Source of the DNA: Roseovarius amoyensis
Lineage (GTDB): Bacteria; Pseudomonadota; Alphaproteobacteria; Rhodobacterales; Rhodobacteraceae
NCBI RefSeq assembly: GCF_003260265.1
Contig: NZ_QITQ01000013.1
Span: forward strand, 29,152 to 93,151
DNA length: 64,000 nucleotides
Direction: 5' to 3'
The notes under the pieces are model-generated. The model was not told where the DNA came from. It did not search any database and saw only the letters and a program-made list of their open reading frames with translations. Positions 37,484-46,159 of the stretch are shown here, piece by piece. The translations under genes were made by a program, and so were the position numbers. Each line of letters starts with the position of its first letter. Positions within the stretch are counted from its first letter, which is position 1.

Positions 37484-38788
37484 TTACCGCCCGATGACGA
37501 TATCCGCCTGCAGCCCGCCCAGGCGCTCGCTCTGGCCCAGCCGCAGCGTACCGCCATGGGCGCGCGCGATGTCCAGCGCGATCGACAGGCCCAGCCCCAC
37601 GCCGCTGCCGAGGTTCTGGTTGCGCGCCCGGTCCAGCCGCACGAAGGGCTTGAGCGCCTCTTCGCGGTCGGCCTCGGAAATGCCGGGGCCGTCATCCTCG
37701 ACCCGGATGACCAGCGCGCCGTCGGTCAGGCGCACCGACACCTCGGCCCGGCTGCCATAGCGCACGGCGTTGGCGACCAGGTTTTCCAGCGCCCGGCGGA
37801 TACCACCCGCGCGCAGCGGCACTTCGCCGGCGCCCGCGGTCCTGGCCAGGATCACCGGCTTGCCGGCGCGCTGAAAGTCCTCGACGATACCGCGCACCAG
37901 CGCCACCGGATCGACCGGTTCTGCCTCGTCTTCCTGCGCACCTCGGGCGAAGGCCAGGAATTCGTCGATCAGCCGTTCCATGTCGGCGACGTCGCGTTCC
38001 ATCGCGGTGCGATCCTCGACATCGAGCATCGACAGCGCCAGCCTGAGCCGCGTAAGCGGCGTGCGCAGATCGTGGCTGACCCCCGACAGCATCAGCGTGC
38101 GCTGCTCGATCTGGCGCTCGATGCGGGCGCGCATGTCGACAAAGGCCTGCCCGGCGGCGCGCACCTCGATCGCGCCGGCGGGGCGATAGGTCATGTGCTG
38201 CCCCCTGCCGAACGCCTCTGCCGCGCGCGCCAGCCGGGTGATGGGCCGCAGCTGGTTGCGCAAATAGAGATAGGCGATCACCGTCATGATGACGGCGAAG
38301 AAGATCATGTTCACGAACAGCTGATGCGGATTCGAGGCTGATACAAGCCGGCGGTCGAAGCGCATCATTACCCGTCCCTGCGAGGTATCGAGATATAGCT
38401 CGACAACACTGTTGCGCGGCAGTTCCACCGCCCTCAGCGGGGGCAGCAATCGGTGCAGCTCGAGCACCACGTTTCTGCCGGTCAGGTCATACCAGCGCCA
38501 GTAGTCGGCGGTGGGAACGTCGGCCGCCCTCACCGGCTCGACGTCAATACGCAGGATGGTGGCCATGCGCGAACTTGCCAGCTGCTCGGGCGTCAGGCCG
38601 CTGTCCAGCAGGAGCTGAACCTCGCGGCTGAGCGAGTTGGTCATCTGCCGGGTCACGCCCTCGAAATGGCGCTGGATGAACACCACCGAAACCACCAGCA
38701 TCACCGTCACCACCGGCAACAGCAGGATCAGGAAAGCACGCCCGTAAAGGCTGCGCGGCATGTAGGGTTTAAGCCAGCGAAAAGACAT
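37484..38788 (-). CDS. EnvZ-like sensor histidine kinase (unpaired)
   Basis: A 434-residue kinase with an N-terminal transmembrane helix (LYGRAFLILLLPVVTVMLVV), a periplasmic domain and a second helix (MIFFAVIMTVIAYLYL), then HAMP. The phosphoacceptor motif is LSGVSHDLRTPLTRLRLAL, His near residue 238, typical of EnvZ/OmpR-class kinases. The ATP-binding domain shows NLVANAVRYG, VEDDGPGI and GVGLGLSIALDIA. No OmpR-type regulator is adjacent on either side. It is divergent from the MBL hydrolase with about 39 bases between the starts. Confidence 0.88.
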   Translation of the reverse strand: MSFRWLKPYMPRSLYGRAFLILLLPVVTVMLVVSVVFIQRHFEGVTRQMTNSLSREVQLLLDSGLTPEQLASSRMATILRIDVEPVRAADVPTADYWRWYDLTGRNVVLELHRLLPPLRAVELPRNSVVELYLDTSQGRVMMRFDRRLVSASNPHQLFVNMIFFAVIMTVIAYLYLRNQLRPITRLARAAEAFGRGQHMTYRPAGAIEVRAAGQAFVDMRARIERQIEQRTLMLSGVSHDLRTPLTRLRLALSMLDVEDRTAMERDVADMERLIDEFLAFARGAQEDEAEPVDPVALVRGIVEDFQRAGKPVILARTAGAGEVPLRAGGIRRALENLVANAVRYGSRAEVSVRLTDGALVIRVEDDGPGISEADREEALKPFVRLDRARNQNLGSGVGLGLSIALDIARAHGGTLRLGQSERLGGLQADIVIGR

Positions 38789-38827
38789 GCTTTAACCTAA
38801 GCGCGTAGCCGGCCGGAAGAAAGGGCG

Positions 38828-39736
38828 ATGACGATGGATGATTTCAATCCCCAGCCGGGCCTGGCCGAGGATCTGGGCAATGGCGTGCGCCGGGTGCTGG
38901 CGCCCAACCCCTCGGCCATGACCTGGCGCGGCACCAACACCTACCTGGTGGGCACGCGCGAGGTGGCGGTGATCGACCCGGGGCCGGATGACCCCAGCCA
39001 CCTGGCGGCAATCCTGGATGCGCTGACGCCGGCCCAACAGGTCACCCGGATCCTGGTCACCCATTCGCATATCGACCATTCGCCGCTGGCGGAACGGCTG
39101 GCGCGCGAAACCGGCGCGCAGGTGCTGGGCTTTGGCCCCTCGGGCAGCGGACGCAGCGAGGTGATGGCGCAGATGGCCGAAAGCGGGCTGGAAGAAGCCG
39201 GCGAAGGCATCGACCCCGGTTTTGCCCCTGACGCCGTGCTGGGCGATGGCGACGAGGTGCGAGGCGAAGGCTGGACGCTGCGCGCGCACCACACGCCGGG
39301 GCACCTGGGCAACCACCTGTGCTTTTCGTTGGGCGATATCGTCTTTTCCGGCGACCTGGTGATGGGCTGGGCCAGTTCGCTGGTCTCGCCCCCCGATGGC
39401 GACCTGACCGATTTCATGGACTCGTGCCGGCGGCTGCGCTCGATGGGGGCACAGGCGCTGCATTCAGGCCACGGCGCGCCGATTTCACGGCCGAACGAGC
39501 GGCTGGACTGGCTGATCGCCCACCGCGAGGGGCGCGAGGCGGCAATATTGCAGGCCCTGCGCGGCGGGCCGGCAACGGCACAGGCGATCGCGGCCGAGGT
39601 CTATACCGACATCCCCGCGCAGATGCTGCCCGCCGCCATGCGCAACGTGCTGGCCCACCTTATTGATCTTTACGGAAAATCCCTGGTCGAGCCGGTCGAC
39701 GCCCTGTCCCAGCACGCCCGGTTCCGCCTGAGCTGA
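38828..39736 (+). CDS. MBL-fold metallohydrolase (RNase Z/LACTB2-like)
   Basis: A 302-residue beta-lactamase-fold hydrolase. The metal motif is TRILVTHSHIDHSPLAERLA (HxHxDH) with further ligands in LRAHHTPGHLGNHLCF and FSGDLVMGW. A C-terminal helical domain (LDWLIAHREGREAAILQAL) matches the LACTB2-like class, several of which are nucleases or thioesterases. The substrate is not evident. The first ATG at 38828 has GAAAGGGCG upstream. It lies ahead of tRNA-Asn. Confidence 0.87.
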   Translation: MTMDDFNPQPGLAEDLGNGVRRVLAPNPSAMTWRGTNTYLVGTREVAVIDPGPDDPSHLAAILDALTPAQQVTRILVTHSHIDHSPLAERLARETGAQVLGFGPSGSGRSEVMAQMAESGLEEAGEGIDPGFAPDAVLGDGDEVRGEGWTLRAHHTPGHLGNHLCFSLGDIVFSGDLVMGWASSLVSPPDGDLTDFMDSCRRLRSMGAQALHSGHGAPISRPNERLDWLIAHREGREAAILQALRGGPATAQAIAAEVYTDIPAQMLPAAMRNVLAHLIDLYGKSLVEPVDALSQHARFRLS

Positions 39737-39816
39737 GCGCGCCACCGCAAGAGTGAAATTTCCGTCACAATCCCTCTGGACGACGCGCCGGCCTGTTGCT
39801 ATATGGCCGCCTGTGT

Positions 39817-39891
39817 TCCGGCGTAGCTCAGCGGTAGAGCAGTTGACTGTTAATCAATTGGTCGTAGGTTCGATCCCTACCGCCGGAGCCA
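39817..39891 (+). tRNA. tRNA-Asn (GTT)
   Basis: Acceptor TCCGGCG pairs with CGCCGGA, G73 and CCA are encoded, and the anticodon GTT is at 39849-39851. The T arm is GTAGG-TTCGATC-CCTAC. A clear rho-independent terminator follows 29 bases downstream. Confidence 0.96.
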
Positions 39892-39919
39892 ATCAACCAC
39901 TTGGTTGCATAACAAAAAT

Positions 39920-39944
39920 GGCGATCCTTCGGGGTCGCCTTTTT
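39920..39944 (+). terminator. Rho-independent terminator after tRNA-Asn
   Basis: Stem GGCGATCC (39920-39927), TTCG tetraloop, stem GGGTCGCC (39932-39939), then TTTTT. All eight positions pair, one as G-T. Confidence 0.9.
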
Positions 39945-40114
39945 CGTTTACTTCCAACGATTTTGCAACGCACTTGGCGATTGGCCTGTGGAACATGCGT
40001 ACACGCTCTTTGCGAAAAACTCTGCACAGCTTACCAGCTTGCATTCAGGTGGTGTCTTCATTTGGGGAACCCGCAAATCGGCTGCGGTTTGAGTCAAGAT
40101 CGAAAACGGTGGCG

Positions 40115-40204
40115 ATCTTGATCAGACGAACCCTGATCGACGCGCAATGGGGGCGGATTGAACCGCTTGTTCCCGGTATAGAGGGCGACCGTGGACGGAC
40201 CGCG
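40115..40204 (+). pseudogene. Relic of an IS5-type transposase N-terminus
   Basis: About 30 codons read LIRRTLIDAQWGRIEPLVPG then EGDRGRTA, matching the start of IS5-family transposases (the DAQWxRIxPLLPG and G-x-T-A pattern). Reading beyond GRTA no longer resembles the family, and no terminal inverted repeats or target duplication are apparent. The fragment sits in a 345-base stretch without an intact gene between tRNA-Asn and the DksA-like gene; apart from the tRNA terminator the rest of that stretch shows nothing recognisable. Confidence 0.75.
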
Positions 40205-40236
40205 CGGCGGGTTGCGGCCCTTGTTCTGTACGCCCC

Positions 40237-40506
40237 TCACTTCAACTGGCTGTCCTTGCTGCCACGGCGGTTGATGCCGCCGCGCTGCATGGCGGCCCCG
40301 TCGCGTTCCTGCTGGCAGTCGATGCACAGCTTGACGCCGGGGATCGCCTGTCGGCGCGCCTCGGGGATCGGCTCATTGCATTCGGCGCAATGGGTCAGGC
40401 TTTCGCCCTTGGGGGCTGGTCGAGCCTTGAGGCGGGCCAGCTCGTCTTTGATCGCCGCTTCGATCTGTTCGTGAACCGCGCCGTCGCGCGCCCATCCGGT
40501 TGCCAT
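40237..40506 (-). CDS. DksA/TraR-type C4 zinc-finger protein
   Basis: An 89-residue protein of the short DksA/TraR group. The zinc finger is HCAECNEPIPEARRQAIPG followed by KLCIDCQ, giving the C-x2-C and C-x2-C pairs. A single helix precedes it (EQIEAAIKDELARLKA), so the long coiled coil of DksA is missing and the protein is closer to TraR, which binds RNA polymerase directly. The C-terminal RRGSKDSQLK tail may be extended because the gene abuts the IS relic. Regulation of transcription is inferred from the family. Confidence 0.8.
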   Translation of the reverse strand: MATGWARDGAVHEQIEAAIKDELARLKARPAPKGESLTHCAECNEPIPEARRQAIPGVKLCIDCQQERDGAAMQRGGINRRGSKDSQLK

Positions 40507-40528
40507 GCCCTGCCTCCTTTCGCGTCAG

Positions 40529-41629
40529 TTAATCGAAACGAAGTTTCAGAAAGTTTCCGAAACCGTCGGTCTCCCGCCTGGGTTCGTCGATCATGCCGCG
40601 CAGCACCCTGATCGCCGCCGGCGAGGTCATTGGAACGGCGTGGCCAAGGCCCTTGCCACTATTCTCGGCCCCGAGCGCGGTGAAGTCGAGAACCTGCACC
40701 CCCTCCACGCCCTCAAGCTGCTCTGGCCCGTTGATCACGCCCAGCCGCGGCTTTCTGCCGAACAACAGGCCCGACAACGACAGCACCCGATCCTTCCGCG
40801 AAACGAAGATCACGAAGGGCTGCGGCAGCTTGCCGATTGCCGCAGCCTGACGGCGGAACAGGTCGGGGTCGATATCGGGCGCCATCAGCACCACGCCGCT
40901 GATCCGGTCGAGCACCCGCCTGTCGCCCCTCAGCGCCGCCTGGCGCAGCGTTTCCATCACCAGCTGCGCGCCCATCGAATGCGCCAGCAGCAGCACCCGT
41001 TCGCCCGGCGCGGCGGTCAGCGATTCGAGCACCTGTTGGAAATCGTCGCGCGAATAGAGCACGCTGTCGCGGTCATAGGCATAGCCGCGCGGATCGCCCG
41101 CCGAGGGCCAGGAATACAGCACCCCGGGCCCGGTAAAGTCGAAATCGGCGCGGATCTGGGCAAAGCGATAGACCGCGTCGGAAAAGGTATTGTTGTAGCC
41201 GTGCACGAAAACCAGCGTTTCCTTGCCCGAGCTGTGCTGCCGCATCGCCCGGACCATGCTGTTCGAGCCACGATAGACATGGCTGTCGGTAACGACGAAA
41301 TCGGTGGCGGCGTCGGGCGTGCCCTTGGGCCATTCGATCTCGCCCAGCTGGTGCGTGGGCGGAATCGACACGTCCATGTGCAGATAGCGCAGGCCCTCGA
41401 CGCGTTCATCGCCGAAACTGGGCCCCAGGTCGCCAAGGTCGCGCGCCGTGGCGACGTAAACGCGCTCGACACGCGCCTCGGGGTTGGGAGAGCTGAACTG
41501 AAACGCATTTCTCGGCGCGCAAGCGACCAGCACCGCCGCCATCAGCAGCACCAGCGCGACACGGGCCGGCCTGCGGGCAAGCCGTCGTGACGCCGGTGCC
41601 ACGGCGACGGGGATAGAATCAACTGACAT
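40529..41629 (-). CDS. DUF900-type alpha/beta hydrolase lipoprotein
   Basis: A 366-residue exported hydrolase. The N-terminus has a basic stretch, a hydrophobic helix and a lipobox (VLVAC, Cys37), so it is probably a lipoprotein. The DUF900 hydrolase core includes LVFVHGYNNTFSDAVYRFAQ and the nucleophile elbow LLAHSMGAQLVMETL (H-S-M-G). Esterase or lipase activity at the envelope is inferred. The start is ATG 41629; an in-frame TTG nine codons upstream is less likely. Confidence 0.85.
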   Translation of the reverse strand: MSVDSIPVAVAPASRRLARRPARVALVLLMAAVLVACAPRNAFQFSSPNPEARVERVYVATARDLGDLGPSFGDERVEGLRYLHMDVSIPPTHQLGEIEWPKGTPDAATDFVVTDSHVYRGSNSMVRAMRQHSSGKETLVFVHGYNNTFSDAVYRFAQIRADFDFTGPGVLYSWPSAGDPRGYAYDRDSVLYSRDDFQQVLESLTAAPGERVLLLAHSMGAQLVMETLRQAALRGDRRVLDRISGVVLMAPDIDPDLFRRQAAAIGKLPQPFVIFVSRKDRVLSLSGLLFGRKPRLGVINGPEQLEGVEGVQVLDFTALGAENSGKGLGHAVPMTSPAAIRVLRGMIDEPRRETDGFGNFLKLRFD

Positions 41630-41708
41630 GGGCGCGTCTCCGGCTTTGCCGGACAAGGCTAGATCAAAGCGCGGCGCTCTCCAAGCCTTTCACGCGGCCG
41701 GCAGCCTG

Positions 41709-42605
41709 TTACGACGCCGGCAGCATGCCCTTTTCCTGCGCCAGCGCGCGCATGCGCTTTTGCAGCTTTTCAAATGCGCGCACCTCGATCTGGCGGATGC
41801 GTTCACGACTGACGTTGTACTGGCCCGACAGCTCTTCCAGCGTGACCGGGCGCTCGCTCAGCCGGCGCTGTGTAAGGATGTCGCGTTCGCGGTCGTTCAG
41901 CACGTCCATCGCCGCCGCCAGCATTTCACGCCGCGCCTCCAACTCGTCCTTGCGTTCATAGTCGGCGGCCTGGTCGGCGGTCTCGTCCTCCAGCCAGTCC
42001 TGCCACTGGGCCGCGCCCTCGTCGCCACTGCCCACCGTGGCATTCAGCGACGCATCCCCGCCCGACATCCGCCGGTTCATCGAGATGACTTCGGTCTCGG
42101 TCACGCCCAGGTCGTGGGCGATGCGGGCGACGTTGTCGGGGTGCATGTCCCCCTCTTCCAGCGCGCCGATGCGGGCCTTGGCCTTGCGCAGGTTGAAAAA
42201 CAGCTTTTTCTGCGCGCTGGTGGTGCCCAGCTTGACCATCGACCAGCTGCGCAGGATGTATTCCTGGATGCTGGCGCGGATCCACCACATGGCATAGGTG
42301 GCCAGGCGGAAGCCCTTTTCGGGATCGAACCGCTTGACCGCCTGCATCAGCCCGACATTGGCCTCGGAAATCACCTCGGCCTGGGGCAGACCATAGCCGC
42401 GATAGCCCATGGCGATCTTGGCCGCCAGCCGCAGGTGGCTGGTGACCATGCGATGCGCGGCCTCGGTATCCTGCTGCTCGACCCAGCGCTTGGCCAACAT
42501 GTATTCCTCTTCCGGTTCCAGCAGCGGGAACTTGCGGATTTCCTGCATGTAACGGTTCAGCCCGCCTTCAGGGGTCGGGGCGGGGAGATTTGCGTAGTTG
42601 CCCAA
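41709..42605 (-). CDS. rpoH: RNA polymerase heat-shock sigma factor RpoH (RpoHI type)
   Basis: Sigma-32 directs RNA polymerase to heat-shock promoters. The 298-residue product has regions 1.2-2 (NRYMQEIRKFPLLEPEEEYM, then EANVGLMQAVKRFDPEKGFR), the RpoH box QKKLFFNLRKAK and region 4 ERPVTLEELSGQYNVSRERI. The sequence (KLGTTSAQKKLFFNL) matches the RpoHI rather than RpoHII paralogue of Rhodobacterales. The start is a TTG at 42605, with GGAGGGA eight bases upstream; this gives GNYANLPAPTPEGGLN, as in relatives. The rare TTG could limit its translation. Confidence 0.96.
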   Translation of the reverse strand: MGNYANLPAPTPEGGLNRYMQEIRKFPLLEPEEEYMLAKRWVEQQDTEAAHRMVTSHLRLAAKIAMGYRGYGLPQAEVISEANVGLMQAVKRFDPEKGFRLATYAMWWIRASIQEYILRSWSMVKLGTTSAQKKLFFNLRKAKARIGALEEGDMHPDNVARIAHDLGVTETEVISMNRRMSGGDASLNATVGSGDEGAAQWQDWLEDETADQAADYERKDELEARREMLAAAMDVLNDRERDILTQRRLSERPVTLEELSGQYNVSRERIRQIEVRAFEKLQKRMRALAQEKGMLPAS

Positions 42606-42780
42606 GTTTCTATCCCTCCAAGCGTTTCAGCCCTAATGTATATCGAATTAACATTGATTTAGGCAGCGTATCCGGCCATTTCAAGTGGGCCGGACCGCAT
42701 AGTTGAGGCAAATGATGGGATATTGTGCCGGTTTCTGCCAGCCCCCCCGCCTGCCCGCTCACGCAGTCGTGCGAATGATG

Positions 42781-43806
42781 TCAGCCCTGCAACGCCGCCA
42801 GCAGTGTGGCAAAGTCCGCTGGCGGCGGGGCCTCGAACCGCAGGTTTTCTGCCGTCACCGGATGTTCAAAGCCCAGCGTGGCGGCATGCAGCGCCTGACG
42901 GGGAAATTCCGCCACTGCCTCGCGCGCGGCATCAGGCAGCGCCCGGGCGGGAACGCGGCGGCGGCCGCCATAAACCGGATCGCCGATCAGCCCGTGCCCG
43001 GCATGGGCCATATGCACCCGGATCTGGTGCGTGCGCCCGGTTTCCAGCCGGCATTCCACCAGCGACACCACGCAGGGCGCACCGAACCGTTCCAGCACCC
43101 GCACCCGCGTCACCGCGCGGCGGCCCGACCCGAACACCACCGCCTGGCGCTGACGGTCGGTGCGGTGGCGCGCCAGCCCGGTGGTGATGGTCAGAACCCC
43201 GTCGGGGCCAAAACTGGTGCCGCGCAGCCCGCGCAGGCGTGGATCGGCCGCATCGGGGCAGCCATGGGCGATGGCCAGATAGGCCCGCTCGGCGCTGTGC
43301 CGTTCGAACTGGGCAGCCAGCCCGTGATGGGCGCGGTCGGTCTTGGCCACCACCAGCAGGCCGGATGTATCCTTGTCGATCCGGTGCACGATGCCTGGGC
43401 GACGCTCGCCCCCGACCCCCGACAACGACGCGCCGCAATGGGCCAGCAGGGCGTTGACCAGCGTGCCATCCGGGCTGCCCGGTGCGGGGTGAACAACCAT
43501 GCCTGCGGGCTTGTTCACGACGATCAGGTCTTCGTCCTCGTACAGGATATCCAGGGGAATATCCTGCGCGACGGTTGCGACCTCGGCCACCTCCGGCACG
43601 TCGATCTCGACCACGTCGCCCTCGGCCACCCGCGCCTTGGCGTCGGTGACAACCGCCCCGTTCACCCGCACGCAGCCATCGGCGATCAGCCGCGCCAGCC
43701 GCGTACGCGACAGCGCCGCACTGTCTGGCACATCCCGCGAAAGCGCCTTATCAAGGCGGGGCGGCGGCGCTGCCGCGATGCGAAAGGAAAGAGGGGCAGA
43801 GCCCAT
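42781..43806 (-). CDS. rluD: Ribosomal large subunit pseudouridine synthase D
   Basis: Converts uridines of helix 69 of 23S rRNA to pseudouridine. The 341-residue product has an N-terminal S4-type RNA-binding domain (LDKALSRDVP...SRTRLARLI, residues 18-41) and the RluA-family catalytic motif IVHRIDKDTSGLLVVAK, with the nucleophilic Asp in HRIDKD. A large-domain motif HQIRVHMAHAGHGLIGD follows. Its start codon shares the palindrome CATG with the divergent gene on the other strand. Confidence 0.94.
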   Translation of the reverse strand: MGSAPLSFRIAAAPPPRLDKALSRDVPDSAALSRTRLARLIADGCVRVNGAVVTDAKARVAEGDVVEIDVPEVAEVATVAQDIPLDILYEDEDLIVVNKPAGMVVHPAPGSPDGTLVNALLAHCGASLSGVGGERRPGIVHRIDKDTSGLLVVAKTDRAHHGLAAQFERHSAERAYLAIAHGCPDAADPRLRGLRGTSFGPDGVLTITTGLARHRTDRQRQAVVFGSGRRAVTRVRVLERFGAPCVVSLVECRLETGRTHQIRVHMAHAGHGLIGDPVYGGRRRVPARALPDAAREAVAEFPRQALHAATLGFEHPVTAENLRFEAPPPADFATLLAALQG

Positions 43807-44122
43807 GACGCAAGACCCCGCGCCTCAGCCGGCGGATGCCGGCACGTTGAAATATCTGCGCATCCTGGTGACGGTGCTGACAGTGACGATGGTTCTTGGC
43901 TTCATAATCATCGTGGTACTGTTTGTCATCCGCTTCTCCGATGCCTTCGGCGCCAATCCCGACCCGCTGTCCCTGCCCGCCGCCATCACCCTGCCCGAGG
44001 GCGCGACCGCCACCGCCTTTACCCGCGGGCCGGACTGGTACGCGGTGGTGACGCAGACAGGCCGGATCCTGATCTATGACGCCGAAACCGGCACGCTGCG
44101 CCAGGAAATCGCGGTGGAGTGA
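43805..44122 (+). CDS. Small single-pass membrane protein (DUF6476-like)
   Basis: A 105-residue protein with a strong membrane helix (YLRILVTVLTVTMVLGFIII) and a short periplasmic-looking domain (LPEGATATAFTRGPDWYAVV, RILIYDAETGTLRQEI). It resembles the family annotated DUF6476 in Rhodobacterales; the label is from memory and unverified. Start ATG 43805 is used because the longer open frame upstream runs through rluD. It ends about 57 bases before the left end of the integrated element. Confidence 0.75.
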   Translation: MTQDPAPQPADAGTLKYLRILVTVLTVTMVLGFIIIVVLFVIRFSDAFGANPDPLSLPAAITLPEGATATAFTRGPDWYAVVTQTGRILIYDAETGTLRQEIAVE

Positions 44123-44178
44123 GGCACAAGGGCCGTCGCAGTAAAGCCGCGTGTGACGAGACAGCGAACAAGGTGATG

Positions 44179-44228
44179 ATGGTACCGCCTCCCCGACTTG
44201 AACGGGGGACCTCTTGATCCACGATCAA
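44179..44228. repeat. Left attachment site (3' half of tRNA-His)
   Basis: 44 bases identical to the 3' part of the tRNA-His gene at the right end, up to the anticodon edge, followed by one mismatch and five more matching bases. This is the orphan tRNA half left by site-specific integration. Confidence 0.9.
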
Positions 44229-44330
44229 AAATAGGGCCATAACGGACCCAAACTATACAAAACGATCCAATCAACTATTTCGCTTATTTTGCCGGAGCTT
44301 CCTTGCAATGTTAGGCGCCGTTGCTAACTT

Positions 44331-44377
44331 GGGGTAACAACCCGAAACGCTGGATTCTGTTACCCCAGCGTTACCCC
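44331..44377. promoter_or_regulatory. GTTACCCC arm-type boxes, left end
   Basis: The octamer GTTACCCC occurs at 44359-44366 and 44370-44377 (11-base spacing) and inverted at 44331-44338. The same octamer is repeated at the right end of the element, which fits arm-type binding sites for the tyrosine integrase encoded 17 bases downstream. Confidence 0.7.
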
Positions 44378-44393
44378 AGAGGACCTTTTGACT

Positions 44394-45650
44394 ATGGCAA
44401 GGGCACTGACGACGAAGGCGGTAGAGGCTCTGAAGCCGGACTCCAGCCGCCGCGAAATCCCCGACCCCGCGCTATCCGGGCTTTACCTGGTGGTACAGCC
44501 GAGCGGCGCTAAATCATGGGCACTGCGGTATCGCTACGCGGGCAAGCCCAAGAAGCTGACTTTGGGGAAGTGGCCGATCATGGGTGTTGCCGCTGCGCGC
44601 GCCGCTGCATCAGAGGCAATCGAAGCCGTAGAACACGGCAACGATCCCGGCGCGGCCAAGAGAAAGGCCAAGGCCGCGCGGATTGAGGCGCATCTTTCCG
44701 AGCGCGACAAGATCAAGACGCTGGTGGAGCAATACACCGACCGGCACCTGTCCAAGCTAAAATCCGGCGCTGATGTGCAGGCACAGCTTGCGCGCCACGT
44801 CCTGCCCTCTTGGGGAGATCGCAAAATTCAGGACATAGGCAAGCGCGACGTGATCGACCTGCTGGACGGGATTGCGGACAGCGGCCGGGTTGTGACTGCC
44901 AACCGGGTGCGCGCCTATCTATCGAGTTTCTTCAACTGGTGTGTTGAACGCGACGTGATCGCGGCATCCCCGCTTTCCAGCGTAAAGCCGGTTGCTAAGG
45001 AAGCCAGCCGGGACCGTGTATTGAGCGACGACGAAATCAGGTGGTTGTGGCAGGCCGGTGACGACCTTGGGCAACCTTGGGGCCAGATCGCCAAGTTGCT
45101 ACTGCTGACGGGACAGCGCCGCGCCGAGGTGGTGGGCATGACCGATGCCGAGATCAATGGCGATGTATGGCACCTTGAAGCGGAGCGAACGAAGAATGGC
45201 CGGGCGCATGACGTGCCCCTGTCCAAGGCCGCACAGGACATCTTGGCCGGCGTAGAGCGCATCAAAGGCCCGAATGGGTATGTATTCACCACCACGGGCG
45301 AAAGCCCTGTCAGCGGCTTTACAAAGGGCCGTGATCGCCTGCATCGCCGCATGATCGAGATTGCCAGCGAAGAAGCGGGCAAGCCGGTGGAAATCCCGCA
45401 TTGGACTTTTCACGATCTGCGCCGCACGGCGGCAACCGGCATGGCGCGGCTGGGCATCCCGGTTCGCGTCCCCGAGGCCGTATTGAACCATTCCAGCGGC
45501 ACGGGTGGCGGGATCGTAGCTGTGTATCAGCGACACGACTATGCCGACGAAAAACGGACCGCGCTGGACGCATGGGCAAGGTTGGTGGCCGATCTGGTGG
45601 AAGGCCCGGCGGAAAACGTGGTGAGGATCACGGAGGCGGGCAATGGGTGA
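44394..45650 (+). CDS. Tyrosine-recombinase integrase (P4/DUF4102 type)
   Basis: A 418-residue integrase. The N-terminal DUF4102 arm-binding domain is visible as PDPALSGLYLVVQPSGAKSW then RYAGKPKKLTLGKWP, followed by a SAM-like core-binding domain. In the catalytic domain the residues are R in TGQRRAEVVGM (about 240), H-x-x-R in FHDLRRTAATGMA (about 339-342), H in LNHSSG and the nucleophile Y in VYQRHDY. Start is ATG 44394 with AGAGGA upstream; a TTG two codons earlier is less likely. It lies just inside the left repeat, next to the arm boxes, and should integrate and, with the AlpA-like protein, excise the element. Confidence 0.93.
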   Translation: MARALTTKAVEALKPDSSRREIPDPALSGLYLVVQPSGAKSWALRYRYAGKPKKLTLGKWPIMGVAAARAAASEAIEAVEHGNDPGAAKRKAKAARIEAHLSERDKIKTLVEQYTDRHLSKLKSGADVQAQLARHVLPSWGDRKIQDIGKRDVIDLLDGIADSGRVVTANRVRAYLSSFFNWCVERDVIAASPLSSVKPVAKEASRDRVLSDDEIRWLWQAGDDLGQPWGQIAKLLLLTGQRRAEVVGMTDAEINGDVWHLEAERTKNGRAHDVPLSKAAQDILAGVERIKGPNGYVFTTTGESPVSGFTKGRDRLHRRMIEIASEEAGKPVEIPHWTFHDLRRTAATGMARLGIPVRVPEAVLNHSSGTGGGIVAVYQRHDYADEKRTALDAWARLVADLVEGPAENVVRITEAGNG

Positions 45651-46062
45651 ACTCAAAGCATCGGGTCAAACGGCCATTCGTGCGCGTAAGATGCGGCAGG
45701 AGGTGCGGAAGCTGGAGGCAGAAGCGCGATCAGCAGCCGATAACACCGAATACCGCAACATCATGGAGCAAGCAGCACAACTGAAAGATCAGGCGCTGGA
45801 CCTAGAGAGGGCGAGCCGGTGGTTCGCATATCTTGACCGCAAGGAGACCGTAGGCAGAAACCAAGGAATGCAACGCGGGACCAAGGACAAGATTGATTTC
45901 TTGCGCGCCGTCTCGGACAGCATTGGCGGCGCAAGCCGTGAAGCAATAGCCGCTGAATGCTTGGAAAATCATCCTGGAACGGTGCGAAGGCTCTGGCGGA
46001 AGGAGGGCGAGAAAGCACGGTCTATCCTACTGAAATTTATGAAAAATAACAAGGCTCCCTAA
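45643..46062 (+). CDS. Element protein with coiled coil, unknown
   Basis: A 139-residue protein starting 8 bases inside the integrase gene. Its first 60 residues (RARKMRQEVRKLEAEARSAA and on) have coiled-coil character with basic residues; the C-terminus (HPGTVRRLWRKEGEKARSIL) looks like a small DNA-binding helix pair. It belongs to no family I recognise. The overlap suggests it is made with the integrase. Confidence 0.6.
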   Translation: MGELKASGQTAIRARKMRQEVRKLEAEARSAADNTEYRNIMEQAAQLKDQALDLERASRWFAYLDRKETVGRNQGMQRGTKDKIDFLRAVSDSIGGASREAIAAECLENHPGTVRRLWRKEGEKARSILLKFMKNNKAP

Positions 46063-46159
46063 GGGTCAATTTTTCAAAAAGAAGCCCCTAAGGGGTGTTC
46101 CACAACGTTAAAAAATGTTGATGTTGTCTAGCCACGACCTGAGCAAGAGGAAGTGGCAA

